From an uncultured Treponema sp. (GTDB lineage: Bacteria; Spirochaetota; Spirochaetia; Treponematales; Treponemataceae): 64,000 nt of DNA. This document shows, one piece after another, positions 16,849 to 25,975 of this stretch. The stretch spans positions 1 through 64,000 of the forward strand of contig CALHVG010000077.1 of assembly GCA_938039145.1 (NCBI GenBank), given 5' to 3'. The notes under the pieces were generated by a model that made no database searches, was not told where the DNA came from, and saw only the letters and a program-made list of their open reading frames with translations. A program made the translations under genes and the position numbers. Position 1 is the first letter of the stretch. Each line of letters starts with the position of its first letter.

Positions 16849-18225
16849 ATGTCTAATGTAAAATATTCGCCGGAAGAACCGATTTGCGCAATCGCAACCG
16901 CTCTTGCTCCAGCCGCATTGGGAATCGTGCGTTGCTCCGGAAAAGGTTGCGTGGAACTTGCTTCCAAGGTGTTTTCACGCCCCAATGCGCTTGTCTCGTC
17001 TGCGGGAAACTCCTTGGTTTACGGCTGGCTTCAAAAAGACGGCGTAAAAATCGACGAGGTTATGGCAGCGGTTTATCGCTCCCCAAAAAGTTTTACCGGC
17101 GAGGATATGGTGGAATTTTCATGCCATGGCGGACCGGGCGTTGTTCTTGCGGTGCAAAATCTTTTGTTGGAAAATGGTTTTAGGCAGGCGGAAAAAGGTG
17201 AATTTTCGTTTCGTGCGTTCATCAACGGAAAAATGGATTTGACACGAACCGAAGCGGTCAAAGAAATCATCGAAAGCCGCACCGCCGAAGGACGAAGTCA
17301 TGCTGTAGGTAGACTTTCCGGTAATCTTTTTGCGGAAATAGACAGCATAAAAAAATTGCTGACCGATACGCTTGCCGCAATAGAAGTGGAAATTGAATAT
17401 CCTGAAGACGAGGAGACGATAGCCGATTCTTTTGACAAAAAAAATCTTGAAGATGCCTTGGTTCGTCTTGGGCGTTTGAGCGATTCTTGGAAGGGTGAAA
17501 AACTTTATCAGGACGGCGCAAGGGTTGTGATTTGCGGAAAAACGAATGCCGGAAAATCAAGTCTTTTCAATGCGATTTTAAAAGAAGAGCGGGCGATAGT
17601 TTCCGACATTGAGGGAACAACCAGGGATTGGATAGAAAGTTTTGTAGATTTTGACGGAATTCCGGTTCGGCTTTTTGACACGGCAGGTCTTAGACAAACC
17701 GAGGATTTTGTTGAGGCTAAAGGCGTTGAAATTTCAAAAAATCTTAGCCAGGATGCGGATGTTATCCTATATTTGCTTGACAGCTCAAAAGGCTTGTCCG
17801 AGGAAGATAAAAAATTCCTTGAGGAATGCAAAAATCCTTGCGTCATTGCATGGAATAAATCCGACCTTTGCCAAAATCCTGTTCCAAAAAATGAATTTGC
17901 AAGTGTAAAGTCCGAGGTAAAAATCAGTGCAAAAAACAGTGCGGGCTTTGCTGAACTTTATCGGGCTGTAAAGAAAGTTTTAACTTCCGGGCTTATTTTT
18001 GCGCATGATTGTGCGGCACTCGGCTCTGAGCGTCAAAAAAAATATGTTGAAGAAGCTTTAGAAAGCGTTCGGCATTCTATTTTTGTGGCGGCGGACGGCT
18101 ATTCTTTGGATGCGGTTGTTCAAGATTTGGAGGACGCTCTTAATTCCCTTGGCGAAGTTACAGGCGAGGTTTGCGCAGACGATGTGCTTGAAAGCATATT
18201 CAATAATTTTTGTGTTGGAAAATAG
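16849..18225 (+). CDS. mnmE: tRNA modification GTPase MnmE
   Basis: 458 residues, full length. N-terminal folate-binding domain (PICAIATALAPAALGIVRCSG), central helical domain, and inserted G domain with GKTNAGKSS (G1), DTAGLRQTED (G3) and NKSD (G4). The C-terminal CVGK matches the family CxGK tail that takes part in catalysis. With MnmG it makes the cmnm5 modification of wobble uridine in tRNA. It ends back to back with the minus-strand binding-lipoprotein gene with no spacer (stop 18225, next stop 18226). Confidence 0.97.
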   Translation: MSNVKYSPEEPICAIATALAPAALGIVRCSGKGCVELASKVFSRPNALVSSAGNSLVYGWLQKDGVKIDEVMAAVYRSPKSFTGEDMVEFSCHGGPGVVLAVQNLLLENGFRQAEKGEFSFRAFINGKMDLTRTEAVKEIIESRTAEGRSHAVGRLSGNLFAEIDSIKKLLTDTLAAIEVEIEYPEDEETIADSFDKKNLEDALVRLGRLSDSWKGEKLYQDGARVVICGKTNAGKSSLFNAILKEERAIVSDIEGTTRDWIESFVDFDGIPVRLFDTAGLRQTEDFVEAKGVEISKNLSQDADVILYLLDSSKGLSEEDKKFLEECKNPCVIAWNKSDLCQNPVPKNEFASVKSEVKISAKNSAGFAELYRAVKKVLTSGLIFAHDCAALGSERQKKYVEEALESVRHSIFVAADGYSLDAVVQDLEDALNSLGEVTGEVCADDVLESIFNNFCVGK

Positions 18226-19086
18226 TCAATCTTTTAGGCAATCCGCAATAAGTTCAGCTTTGTCGGCTATTCTTAGGCTTGGCTGCACCATGTAGTTTGA
18301 ATCCAAAACAAAGATCCGCCCGTTTTTTATCGCAGAAAGATTTTCCCAGCCATCTCTGATTTTTATTTGCTCAATGGATTTCATAGATTGTGCGGACATA
18401 CCGGAAATTATGATTATGTCCGGATTTTTTTCAAAAATCGACTTTTCGTCTACAATCGGGTAGGCTTCGCTAAGTTCGTCGAAAATATTTTTCCCGCCTG
18501 CGATTTGTATGAGTTGGCTTATCACGGAATTTTTCCCGGCGCTTACAAATGGAAATGCGCAAATCTCCCAGTAAATAGATTTTTCATTCGAATCGGATTT
18601 TTTGGCGATTTCGTTGATTTTCTCTTCGATTTCTTTTACTTTCAGTTCAGATTCTTCTTTGTGGCCGGTTATTTTTCCGATTTCACGCATTTCTGAAAAA
18701 ATCCCATCAACAGAATGGTTCGTTGATATAAAAAACCTGATTTTTTGTGATTTTAAGAATGGAATCAAGCGTTCGCAAGTTCCGGAAGAAAGGTAGACAA
18801 AATCGGGTTTGAACGAAATCAGCTCTTCCGTGTCGGGAAGATTTTCGCTGTCAGAACCCATTGAAGGAATCGACAGAACTTCGCTCGGATAATCCGAATC
18901 TGCGGAGCGTGCCGCAATCTGCGAAAATGCCCCAACAGCGCATAAAATTTCTGTGGCACATGGCGAAAGCGAAACGATTCGTTCGGGATGTTTTTCGCAG
19001 GCAGTAAAAATCGAAGCGAAAATAATGGCGGAGAAAAAAATAATTTTATTGAAAATAATCTTTCCGGTCAGTTTAAAGCACCCCAT
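18226..19086 (-). CDS. Substrate-binding lipoprotein, BtuF/FepB-like
   Basis: 286 residues, lipobox IFTAC with lipidated Cys near 30. The fold signature is ERIVSLSPCATEILCAVGA, then a long helix, then DIIIISGMSAQSMKS and LSAIKNGRIFVLDSNYMVQPS, as in class III periplasmic binding proteins for cobalamin, haem or ferric siderophore. No permease or ATPase is in the window, so the ligand cannot be named. Its start overlaps the end of pyrE by 19 nt, placing it last in the minus-strand operon. A downstream alternative start is possible but would shorten the signal peptide. Confidence 0.85.
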   Translation of the reverse strand: MGCFKLTGKIIFNKIIFFSAIIFASIFTACEKHPERIVSLSPCATEILCAVGAFSQIAARSADSDYPSEVLSIPSMGSDSENLPDTEELISFKPDFVYLSSGTCERLIPFLKSQKIRFFISTNHSVDGIFSEMREIGKITGHKEESELKVKEIEEKINEIAKKSDSNEKSIYWEICAFPFVSAGKNSVISQLIQIAGGKNIFDELSEAYPIVDEKSIFEKNPDIIIISGMSAQSMKSIEQIKIRDGWENLSAIKNGRIFVLDSNYMVQPSLRIADKAELIADCLKD

Positions 19087-19745
19087 TCTTTGTAGTACGC
19101 ATCGATTTCATCTTTTATTTTTTCCGTGATTATGTTCGGATAAAGCACATCGATGACATCCGCCATGGAAACAATTGCTTTTGCCGGAAATCCGTATTTT
19201 TCTGTGATTGTAGAGAGTGCGGATTTTGTTGAATCCGGCGCTTTTTCCATTCGGTCAAGACTTACGATTTCACCCACAATTTTTATTGAATCGGGCGTTT
19301 TTTCGGACATCTTTATTTTTGGATAGATTTCTTCTATTGATTTTCCGGATGTGGTTACATCTTCGATTATGATAATTCTATCGCCGTCTTTGGGGGCGTG
19401 TCCCAAAAAACTGCCGGCATCCGCTCCATGGTCTTTTTCTTCTTTTCGATCCGAACAATATAGAATCTCTTTTCCATAAAGTTCCGAATATGCCATAGCG
19501 GTCGCGACTGCCAATGGGATTCCTTTGTAAGCTGGTCCAAAAAGCATGTCAAAATCGTCCCCAAAGTTTTGATGTATTGCTTGGGCATAGAATTTTCCAA
19601 GCCGATGCAGTTGTTTTCCGGTGGAATAAGCGCCTGCGTTCATGAAAAACGGGGATTTTCGTCCGCTTTTCAGGATAAACGAGCCGAATTTCAGAACTTG
19701 ACATTCCACCATAAAGTCAATGAATTCTTTTTTGTACTGTTCCAT
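19068..19745 (-). CDS. pyrE: Orotate phosphoribosyltransferase
   Basis: 225 residues. The PRPP-binding motif RIIIIEDVTTSGKS (about 121-134) and the substrate-region GPAYKGIPLAVATAMAYSE are those of OPRTase. It converts orotate and PRPP to OMP in pyrimidine synthesis. It sits 35 nt after the HD-domain gene and overlaps the binding-lipoprotein gene. No other pyrimidine biosynthesis gene is nearby, though a uracil permease lies at 59060-60424. Confidence 0.95.
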   Translation of the reverse strand: MEQYKKEFIDFMVECQVLKFGSFILKSGRKSPFFMNAGAYSTGKQLHRLGKFYAQAIHQNFGDDFDMLFGPAYKGIPLAVATAMAYSELYGKEILYCSDRKEEKDHGADAGSFLGHAPKDGDRIIIIEDVTTSGKSIEEIYPKIKMSEKTPDSIKIVGEIVSLDRMEKAPDSTKSALSTITEKYGFPAKAIVSMADVIDVLYPNIITEKIKDEIDAYYKEWGALN

Positions 19746-19780
19746 GCGGACATTCTAGCAGATTGGCTTTATGGTGTAAA

Positions 19781-20905
19781 TTAAAGCGCGAACGGAACGC
19801 AGCCGTAGCAAGAATCGCTGAATTGCAAAAAATCTTTTATCAAGGTATCGGATTTTTTTGAGATTTCAGAAAGTCTTAATGCTTTGCTCGCCCCCGGGAT
19901 TTTTACAAGCGGATTTATGTAACGTTGTTTTACTTTCAGATTTACGCAAAAATGATTTTCCAACGGACTTTCGCTGTGTTCGATTTTTGTAATTGTGTAA
20001 AAAGTTTTAAGGAGTTTTCTAAATTTCCTGAAGATTTCCGAATTGTCGCTTGAGTTTTCAGCCGCTTTTTTCATACGAGAAAACGCTTCTTTTTCGCTGA
20101 TTTTAAGGCAATCCTCTTCGGTTATGATTCCCAATTCGATTCCGTAATTTGTGATTTCTGCAAGAAGTTGAAGAGTAAGTTTGTCTTCGTTCAGTTGAAG
20201 TATATGTCCGGTCTCAAGGAATTTTTCGCAGTAAATTTCAGCTTCGGAAAGAGAAGTAAAACCCAATTCGTCAACTTCATCTTCATTTTTAAGAACGGCG
20301 ATTTTGTCGTAAACGTTTTGAATTTCGCTTAAACTCCAACTTCCCAAAAGCGCGCCGCCGCTTGGAAACATATATTCCAATCTGTCTGCGCTAAGTTGCG
20401 GAAGTTCATTGTCCGCAATCGGGTATTTGTGGTAGTCGGCTATTTCCGATACGGCAATTCCGTCTTTTTCAAGGAGAGCCGTAATTTCTTTTGACTCCCT
20501 TATCATTTTTTCAGTATCGTTTTCGCTTGCCGTCTGCGTAAGGGCATCGCCTTTCCTAAAATCCGAGGCATGGCTGAAAATCGGAGTCGAAATGTCGTGA
20601 AAAAGTCCAGCCAAAGTCTGCCGTTTGTCTTTTGTAAAATTGTAGACAATTAGCGCAACTCCAATGCTGTGGTCCAGCCTTGAATAGTAGAATCGGTTTT
20701 TATATAGCGGAGTCCAGTCTGTGCCGCATAAAAGCCCTATTCCGCTAAGCCGCTGCATTGCAGGCGTAAGAACATACGCTTTAAGGAAATCCGGAAATTC
20801 ATTTGAAAGAATTTTGTGGTATTCCTGAACGTCAAATTTTCTTTCTTTTGTATCAGGATATTTTTTGAGCAGCATTGACCAGTTTAGATTCTTGTAGTAA
20901 TTCAT
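19781..20905 (-). CDS. HD-superfamily phosphohydrolase
   Basis: 374 residues. HD-domain metal ligands occur as YSRLDHSIGVALI (His) and LAGLFHDISTPIFSHASD (HD), with an Asp-containing SADRLEYMF further on. This resembles the dGTPase/SAMHD1-like branch of HD proteins, which act on nucleotides, but the substrate here is unknown. The ATG (20903-20905) overlaps the mscS stop as ATGA, which indicates translational coupling. Confidence 0.8.
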   Translation of the reverse strand: MNYYKNLNWSMLLKKYPDTKERKFDVQEYHKILSNEFPDFLKAYVLTPAMQRLSGIGLLCGTDWTPLYKNRFYYSRLDHSIGVALIVYNFTKDKRQTLAGLFHDISTPIFSHASDFRKGDALTQTASENDTEKMIRESKEITALLEKDGIAVSEIADYHKYPIADNELPQLSADRLEYMFPSGGALLGSWSLSEIQNVYDKIAVLKNEDEVDELGFTSLSEAEIYCEKFLETGHILQLNEDKLTLQLLAEITNYGIELGIITEEDCLKISEKEAFSRMKKAAENSSDNSEIFRKFRKLLKTFYTITKIEHSESPLENHFCVNLKVKQRYINPLVKIPGASKALRLSEISKKSDTLIKDFLQFSDSCYGCVPFAL

Positions 20906-21795
20906 TGCTGCCTGACCTTTACATCGAACCTGTTGCCCGGAATTTCCAGATTATTTTCTTTGAAAAGTTTTACGATGTTTGCGTATACGTCGTTTTTTGT
21001 TTGTATAAGGTCGGATGAATTTATCCAAACCGCAAGCGTCATTGTGATGCCGTTTTCTTCAAGTCCGTCGAGCCAGGCATTTGACGGCGGAGTCGAAAGA
21101 ACGGTCGGGCAATTTTCAGGAACTTTTTTTAATATTTCGAAGGCTTTTTCAAAATCCGATTCGTATGACATTTTTGTTGAAAACGTAAATCGGCGGATTT
21201 TAAAATAACTGTTGTTCTGAAAGTTTGAATTTATGATTGTAGAATTCGGAATCCGAATCATTTGTCCGTCCATGTTGTGAATCCTTACGGAAAGAAGCCC
21301 TATCTCATCGACTGTTCCGGAAACTCCATTCACGATAATAAAGTCGCCGATTTTCATGCTTTTTTCGCCGATTATAAAAAGTCCGCTTATCAGGTTGCTC
21401 ACGGAAGTTTGAGCGGCAAATCCTATGGCGATTCCTGCGATTCCTGCCGCACCCCAAATAGCGCTCAGTTTTACGCCAAACATACTGAATATGTACATCA
21501 CGATTATTGCGTAAAGCGTGTAGGAGACAAATCTCAACGTGATGTTCTTGTGCCGAGCGTCCATTTTTGTTTCGGGGATTTTTTTTATGCCTTTTCGTAT
21601 GAGCGAAAAAATCAGCCAAATTACAAATATTACGATACAGGCTCCCAGCAATTTAAACAGATTTTTCCATGTGCCGATATTTTGAAGAATATCCAGGAAT
21701 TTTGCCGTGAATTTTCCCAATGTTTCGTTTGCCGCATGGGTAACAGCATCTCCCATGGCTTCCAATGTCTGATTCTTAGGTGTCAGTTCTTCCAT
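20902..21795 (-). CDS. Small-conductance mechanosensitive channel (MscS family)
   Basis: 297 residues from ATG 21795, chosen over the longer start at 21822 because AAGGA lies upstream and it reduces overlap with nth from 47 to 20 nt. An N-terminal membrane segment (LFKLLGACIVIFVIWLIF) and second/third helices with the Gly/Ala-rich pore-lining segment WGAAGIAGIAIGFAAQ are followed by the beta domain (FIIVNGVSGTVDEIGLLSVR) and the alpha/beta tail. It releases osmolytes on hypo-osmotic shock in the inner membrane. Confidence 0.92.
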   Translation of the reverse strand: MEELTPKNQTLEAMGDAVTHAANETLGKFTAKFLDILQNIGTWKNLFKLLGACIVIFVIWLIFSLIRKGIKKIPETKMDARHKNITLRFVSYTLYAIIVMYIFSMFGVKLSAIWGAAGIAGIAIGFAAQTSVSNLISGLFIIGEKSMKIGDFIIVNGVSGTVDEIGLLSVRIHNMDGQMIRIPNSTIINSNFQNNSYFKIRRFTFSTKMSYESDFEKAFEILKKVPENCPTVLSTPPSNAWLDGLEENGITMTLAVWINSSDLIQTKNDVYANIVKLFKENNLEIPGNRFDVKVRQQ

Positions 21796-22429
21796 TCTTT
21801 CTGTTTTCCTTGCAAATATCATTTATTATGCATTCAGCGCATTTCGGATTTCTTGCCGTACATACATATCTTCCATGCAGGATGAGCCAATGATGGGCAT
21901 GCTGCATATATTTTGAAGGAATCCGCTCGCAAAGGGATTTTTCCACGCTTTCGGGGGTTGTTCCTTCCGCAAGCCCGATTTTTGGACAAATCCGCAAAAG
22001 ATGTGTATCAACCGGCATTGTAGGCTGATTGAATACGACATTCAAGACTACGTTTGCGGTTTTTCTGCCAACACCCGGAAGCGTCATCAATTCTTCCCGT
22101 GAGGAAGGAACTTTTCCGCCGAAATTCTGACAGAGCAGTTTGCTGAGCATAAGAACATTTTTGCTTTTGGTTTTTGCAAGTCCTATGGTTTTTATTTGTT
22201 CCGCAATCTGCTCTTGCGAAAGTTCCTGCATTTTTTCCGGCGTGTCGGCAAGTTTGAAAAGGTTTTCAGTCACACGATTCACGCTTTTATCTGTGGTTTG
22301 CGCGCTCAATACCACGGCGACCAATAGAGTGTATGCAGAATGATAGTTCAGTTCCGATTTTGGATTTGGCTCGCGAGCCTTGAACCGTTCAAAAATCGTT
22401 GAGATTTCTTCCTGCGTCAGTAACTGCAT
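21776..22429 (-). CDS. nth: Endonuclease III
   Basis: 217 residues. Helix-hairpin-helix LPGVGRKTANVVLN contains the catalytic Lys, PVDTHLLRI contains the catalytic Asp, and the C-terminal iron-sulfur motif C-x6-C-x2-C-x5-C reads CTARNPKCAECIINDIC. It removes oxidised pyrimidines from DNA and nicks the abasic site. The start is one nucleotide after the metK stop, so it is coupled to metK. Confidence 0.96.
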   Translation of the reverse strand: MQLLTQEEISTIFERFKAREPNPKSELNYHSAYTLLVAVVLSAQTTDKSVNRVTENLFKLADTPEKMQELSQEQIAEQIKTIGLAKTKSKNVLMLSKLLCQNFGGKVPSSREELMTLPGVGRKTANVVLNVVFNQPTMPVDTHLLRICPKIGLAEGTTPESVEKSLCERIPSKYMQHAHHWLILHGRYVCTARNPKCAECIINDICKENRKNGRTDT

Positions 22430-22430
22430 A

Positions 22431-23651
22431 TCATTTTGCGGCTTCTCTTAGTTCGGATACTTTGTCGGTTCGTTCCCACGGAAAACCGTCTCTTCCAAAA
22501 TGACCGTAACTTGCGGTCTTTTGATAAATCGGCTGTTTTAGATTCAGCGTCTTTATAATTCCTGCGGGAGTGCAATCGAAGATTTTTTTTACGGCATTTT
22601 CGATTTTTGAGCGTTCTGTTTTTTCCGTTCCAAATGTTTCCACAAAAATTGAGATGGGGAAGGGCACTCCGATTGCATAGGCGAGCTCGACTTCGGCTCT
22701 GTCCGAAAGCCCAGCCGCAACGATATTTTTTGCGATGTACCTAGCCATGTATGCGGCTGAACGGTCAACTTTTGACGGGTCTTTTCCGCTGAAAGCACCG
22801 CCGCCATGTCTTCCCATTCCGCCGTATGTATCGACAATTATTTTTCGTCCCGTAAGTCCGGAATCGCCGTCCGGTCCGCCTTTCACAAATCTTCCTGTAG
22901 GATTGATATAATATTTTGTGTTTTCATCGAGAAGTCCCGTGGGGTTTAGAACAGGTTTTACAATCTGTTCGATTATGGTTTTTTCTATTTCGTCGTGTTC
23001 CACGGATTCGTCATGCTGATGAGAAACGACAACCGTGTCTATCCGTGCTGGCGTGAATCCGTTGTATTCCACAGTAACTTGACTTTTTGCGTCCGGTCTA
23101 AGCCATTTTATCGCCTGATTGTGTCTAAGTTCATGGGCTTTCAAAAGAATTTGATGCGCATAATAAATTGAAGCCGGCATGAATGTCGGCGTTTCGTTGC
23201 AGGCAAAACCGAACATCATTCCTTGGTCGCCGGCACCCTGCTGCCCCTCGAATTTTTCAAGACCTTTTCCCACTACCCCCTGATTGATGTCCTCGCTTTG
23301 GGCATGAAGGCGATTCATAAAAAGGCAGTTTGCTCCATCAAGTCCGACTTTGGAATCATTGTATCCGATATCCAAGGCGACTTGCCGGGCAATTCGTTCC
23401 ACATCAATGTTGAATTTTTTTGTGAAGTCATTGTCTATCTTGATATTCTGAAAACCGATTTCTCCGCCCACAAGCATAAAATCCGTGGACGCAAAAGATT
23501 CGCAAGCCACATGGGCATCTTTGTCCAAAGAAAGGCAATAATCAAGAATCGCGTCCGAAACCTGATCGCAAAGTTTATCGGGATGACCTTCGCCAACCGA
23601 TTCCGAAGTAAACACATAATTGTCTTGATTTTTTGAAGAGAAAAGTCCCAT
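22431..23651 (-). CDS. metK: S-adenosylmethionine synthetase
   Basis: 406 residues. Family motifs ESVGEGHPDKLCDQVSDAIL, QGAGDQGMMFGFA, and the P-loop-like GGGAFSGKDPSKVDRSAAYMARYI. It makes SAM from methionine and ATP. AGGAGG sits 7 nt before the ATG at 23651. It heads the minus-strand operon metK-nth-mscS-HD-pyrE-binding lipoprotein. The 259-nt AT-rich gap upstream should hold divergent promoters; I recognise no SAM riboswitch there. Confidence 0.97.
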   Translation of the reverse strand: MGLFSSKNQDNYVFTSESVGEGHPDKLCDQVSDAILDYCLSLDKDAHVACESFASTDFMLVGGEIGFQNIKIDNDFTKKFNIDVERIARQVALDIGYNDSKVGLDGANCLFMNRLHAQSEDINQGVVGKGLEKFEGQQGAGDQGMMFGFACNETPTFMPASIYYAHQILLKAHELRHNQAIKWLRPDAKSQVTVEYNGFTPARIDTVVVSHQHDESVEHDEIEKTIIEQIVKPVLNPTGLLDENTKYYINPTGRFVKGGPDGDSGLTGRKIIVDTYGGMGRHGGGAFSGKDPSKVDRSAAYMARYIAKNIVAAGLSDRAEVELAYAIGVPFPISIFVETFGTEKTERSKIENAVKKIFDCTPAGIIKTLNLKQPIYQKTASYGHFGRDGFPWERTDKVSELREAAK

Positions 23652-23910
23652 TTTTGGACCTCCTGTTTAGCAATTTTAGGGAACGCCCCAGCCCGCATGC
23701 AATTTGGATTAAATCGACGGGTCAGAATTCTGCGTCTGCAGTCAATCTGTTAGCCATAAATATAATATCAATGACTAAAAATATCAATATTTTGCTGTAA
23801 ATATGGTAAAAACTGTTTACTTAAAATTGAATATTGATTATATTATTTACAATTAGTCAGGCAGGTAGTTGCCATTGATTTTATTAAAAGTGTATCAGGA
23901 GGTGTGCTTT

Positions 23911-24240
23911 ATGTCACTCAAGAAGACATTTTCTAAGGACAAGATGACTTGCAATGTGACGTTTACGGTATCTGCGGAAGCTGCCCAAGGCGCAAAGAAG
24001 ATTAATATTGCAGGCGATTTCAACAGTTGGAGCAGCACTGATACTCCAATGAAGCAGGGAAAGGACGGTTCTTTTTCTGTGAAACTTGCTTTGGATGTTG
24101 GAAAAGAGTATCAGTTCCGGTATTTGCTGGATGGCTACAAATGGGAGAACGACTGGAAAGCTGATAAATACATTCCGGCTCCGTATTCCAATGCAGATAA
24201 TTCCGTGGTTGTTACCAAACTCCCGGATTCAAAGAACTAG
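23911..24240 (+). CDS. Single-domain CBM48 (isoamylase N-terminal-like) protein
   Basis: 109 residues from ATG 23911, preceded by AGGAGG (23898-23903); an earlier in-frame start at 23869 has no ribosome site. Nearly the whole protein is a CBM48/AMPK glycogen-binding-like fold: KKINIAGDFNSWSSTDTPMK, FRYLLDGYKWENDWKADKY, and SVVVTKL. There is no catalytic domain and no signal peptide. It may bind an alpha-glucan in the cytoplasm or modulate a glycogen enzyme; the second is inference. A strong terminator follows. Confidence 0.88.
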   Translation: MSLKKTFSKDKMTCNVTFTVSAEAAQGAKKINIAGDFNSWSSTDTPMKQGKDGSFSVKLALDVGKEYQFRYLLDGYKWENDWKADKYIPAPYSNADNSVVVTKLPDSKN

Positions 24241-24270
24241 CTCGGGTTAGTCCATAGAACTTAAGACTTA

Positions 24271-24304
24271 AAAAAGCTTCTCGTTTTGAGAAGCTTTTTT
24301 ATTT
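24271..24304 (+). terminator. Terminator after the CBM48 gene
   Basis: Perfect stem AAAAAGCTTCTC (24271-24282) with GAGAAGCTTTTT (24288-24299), 5-nt loop, T-rich tail. It also has A-rich sequence on the left and may act in both directions for the convergent beta-barrel gene at 24424. Confidence 0.85.
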
Positions 24305-24423
24305 TGCGGAGAACTTATGCTTTGTGCAATAATGAGCTCCGCCGTATAATGGAATTAAAAACACTGCCGCCTTACAAAAGCGTGTTTCGCAGCCTTGTGT
24401 AAGCGGCTTGCTTCCGGTTCGAT

Positions 24424-25125
24424 CTAAAACTTGTAGATAAGCGATATATCGGGGATTACGTATAATCCTTCGGCTTTGTATTCGCCTGTGGCTGTTAAAT
24501 CCTTTGAGCCGAACTGCTTTCTTACGGATGCTTTGTCCGTCCACGAATATGCGCCGACTATTCCCACTTTAACTCCTGTATGCTTGTTTAGAAGATATGT
24601 TATGTCGAGCGTAACACCTGCGCCTATGCCGAAAAATGCATTTGTTATTACGGTGTCGTTACCCCCGTGAAGGATTCCGATTAAAGAGTCTTTTGAAAAT
24701 CTTTCTTTCTGCCGATTGTATGAAAAATTCAGCCCCGCGCCTATCTTTACGTCCAAAGAGTTTGCCGAGCTGATGAATACAGGTCCCAAAAATGCATTGA
24801 AAATAAATGAATCCGACCTCGTTCCGTTTGTTTCTTCGACTGTAGGCGAGTTTGATTTTGCGGTTAGGGTTCGGTACGTCGTCGGCAAAAGGAACGTCAT
24901 GTCCAGCTGAATACCGAAGCTCCGGGATATTCCGAGCGTTGCTTCCGCCTTGAGCCCCCACGCATTGTCGGTTGTTTTGCCGGCGGTGGTAACGCCGCTT
25001 TGTTCGGCTGAATTCTCTATGGTCACAAAACCGTATGCGCCGCCGATGCCGCCTTCCATCGAAAGGGAATGCGCATTTGCCGCGATGATTGCGGCCAGTG
25101 CCGCAAGGGTAAAAAATCTTTTCAT
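24424..25125 (-). CDS. Small outer-membrane beta-barrel protein
   Basis: 233 residues. Signal peptide MKRFFTLAALAAIIAANAHS, then alternating strands rich in Gly and aromatics (IGGAYGFVTIEN, SFGIQLDMTFLLP, FLGPVFISSANSLDVKIGAGLNFSY, VKVGIVGAYSWTDK) and a terminal ...PDISLIYKF, a classic barrel end. The function is unknown. AGGAGG precedes the ATG at 25125. Its promoter (25179-25207, minus strand) lies between the gene and the 23-bp palindrome array 2. Confidence 0.82.
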   Translation of the reverse strand: MKRFFTLAALAAIIAANAHSLSMEGGIGGAYGFVTIENSAEQSGVTTAGKTTDNAWGLKAEATLGISRSFGIQLDMTFLLPTTYRTLTAKSNSPTVEETNGTRSDSFIFNAFLGPVFISSANSLDVKIGAGLNFSYNRQKERFSKDSLIGILHGGNDTVITNAFFGIGAGVTLDITYLLNKHTGVKVGIVGAYSWTDKASVRKQFGSKDLTATGEYKAEGLYVIPDISLIYKF

Positions 25126-25178
25126 AAAACCTCCTATAGCTCAAAGCCGCGCCGTCTGTAAGGGTTTGAGTTTACACC

Positions 25179-25207
25179 ACTATAAAAAGTCAGTAAGAAA
25201 GTTTCAA
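25179..25207 (-). promoter_or_regulatory. Promoter of the beta-barrel gene
   Basis: On the minus strand TTGAAA (25202-25207), 17-bp spacer, TATAGT (25179-25184), predicting a start near 25172 and a leader of about 47 nt. Array 2 begins 45 bp upstream of the -35 box, the same arrangement as array 1 and the promoter at 2425-2453. Confidence 0.6.
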
Positions 25208-25251
25208 GTTTTAGGGTTCAAGCCCTGCCGAACTTCTAAGGTATGAGCGGC

Positions 25252-25665
25252 GAACATTATGTACTACGACCGACGTAGATTATGGTCTACGAGTGCCGAA
25301 CATTATGGTCTACGACTGACGTAGATTATAGTCTACGAGTGACGAACATTATGGTCTACGACCGACGTAGATTATGCACTACGAGCGGCGTAGATTACGG
25401 TCTACGGGTGGCGTAGATTATAGTCTACGAGTGACGAACATTATGGTCTACGGGTGGCGTAGATTATAGTCTACGAGTGACGAAGATTATGGTCTACGAG
25501 TGCCGAAGATTATAGTCTACGACTGACGTAGGTTACGTACTACGCCTGACGAAGATTATAAGGTAGTACCCCTCTCCCTTATAAGGGAAGACTGTCCTCC
25601 CTTACTAGGGAGCGCACACTTACCCTATGCGGTAACTCCGACTTACCCCCGCAGGTAACGCCCGG
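25252..25665. repeat. Array 2: eighteen 23-bp units, each a small palindrome
   Basis: 18 units of exactly 23 bp fill 25252-25665 without indels. Each has a 5-nt arm, 6-nt loop, 5-nt arm and 7-nt linker. The commonest arms are GTAGA/TCTAC around loop TTATGG or TTATAG; several units have GAACA or GAAGA as left arm. In the last four units the arms change: CTCCC/GGGAA, CTCCC/GGGAG, TTACC/GGTAA, TTACC/GGTAA. Geometry and pairing are kept. Linkers are GAGTGAC, GACTGAC, GGGTGGC and similar. A degenerate unit may precede 25252. Confidence 0.9.
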
Positions 25666-25975
25666 TGTTTTTGCAAGGTGCTTTGTTTTTAGGTTATTGC
25701 GCGCTTTGTTCGCACTTTGCCGCAGTATGCCCGCTCGCAAAGTCGGTAGGATTAATTGTCAGAATGCGGGCGGCTTTGTTTCAGGCGATAGCAGTTTTCC
25801 GTTCCGCTTTAGGAACAAAGATGATTTGCTGCGTTCGCTCTTTTTGCCGAACTTAAGCCGTAAAGCGGAAAATTGTACTGTGCAGTCTTATAGGTAATGG
25901 CTTCCGTCAAATCCGTGCTGTCTGTACGGCTTTGACTTCCCGGAAGCTATTCATAAGTGTATAAACTTTACCTGT
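25666..25975. other. Gene-free 310-nt stretch between array 2 and ftsK
   Basis: No credible ORF or RNA gene. It contains an imperfect foldback near 25901-25951, where GGCTTCCGTCAAATCCGT pairs partly with ACGGCTTTGAC and GGAAGC. This may serve as the terminator region for ftsK, which ends at 25976 on the minus strand. Confidence 0.4.

Noticed and set aside
23652..23910. SAM riboswitch upstream of metK
   Set aside because: No conserved SAM-I or other SAM-riboswitch core is visible; the region is simply AT-rich.
25252..25665. CRISPR array
   Set aside because: The unit is 23 bp without unique spacers, units touch each other, and no cas gene is near.
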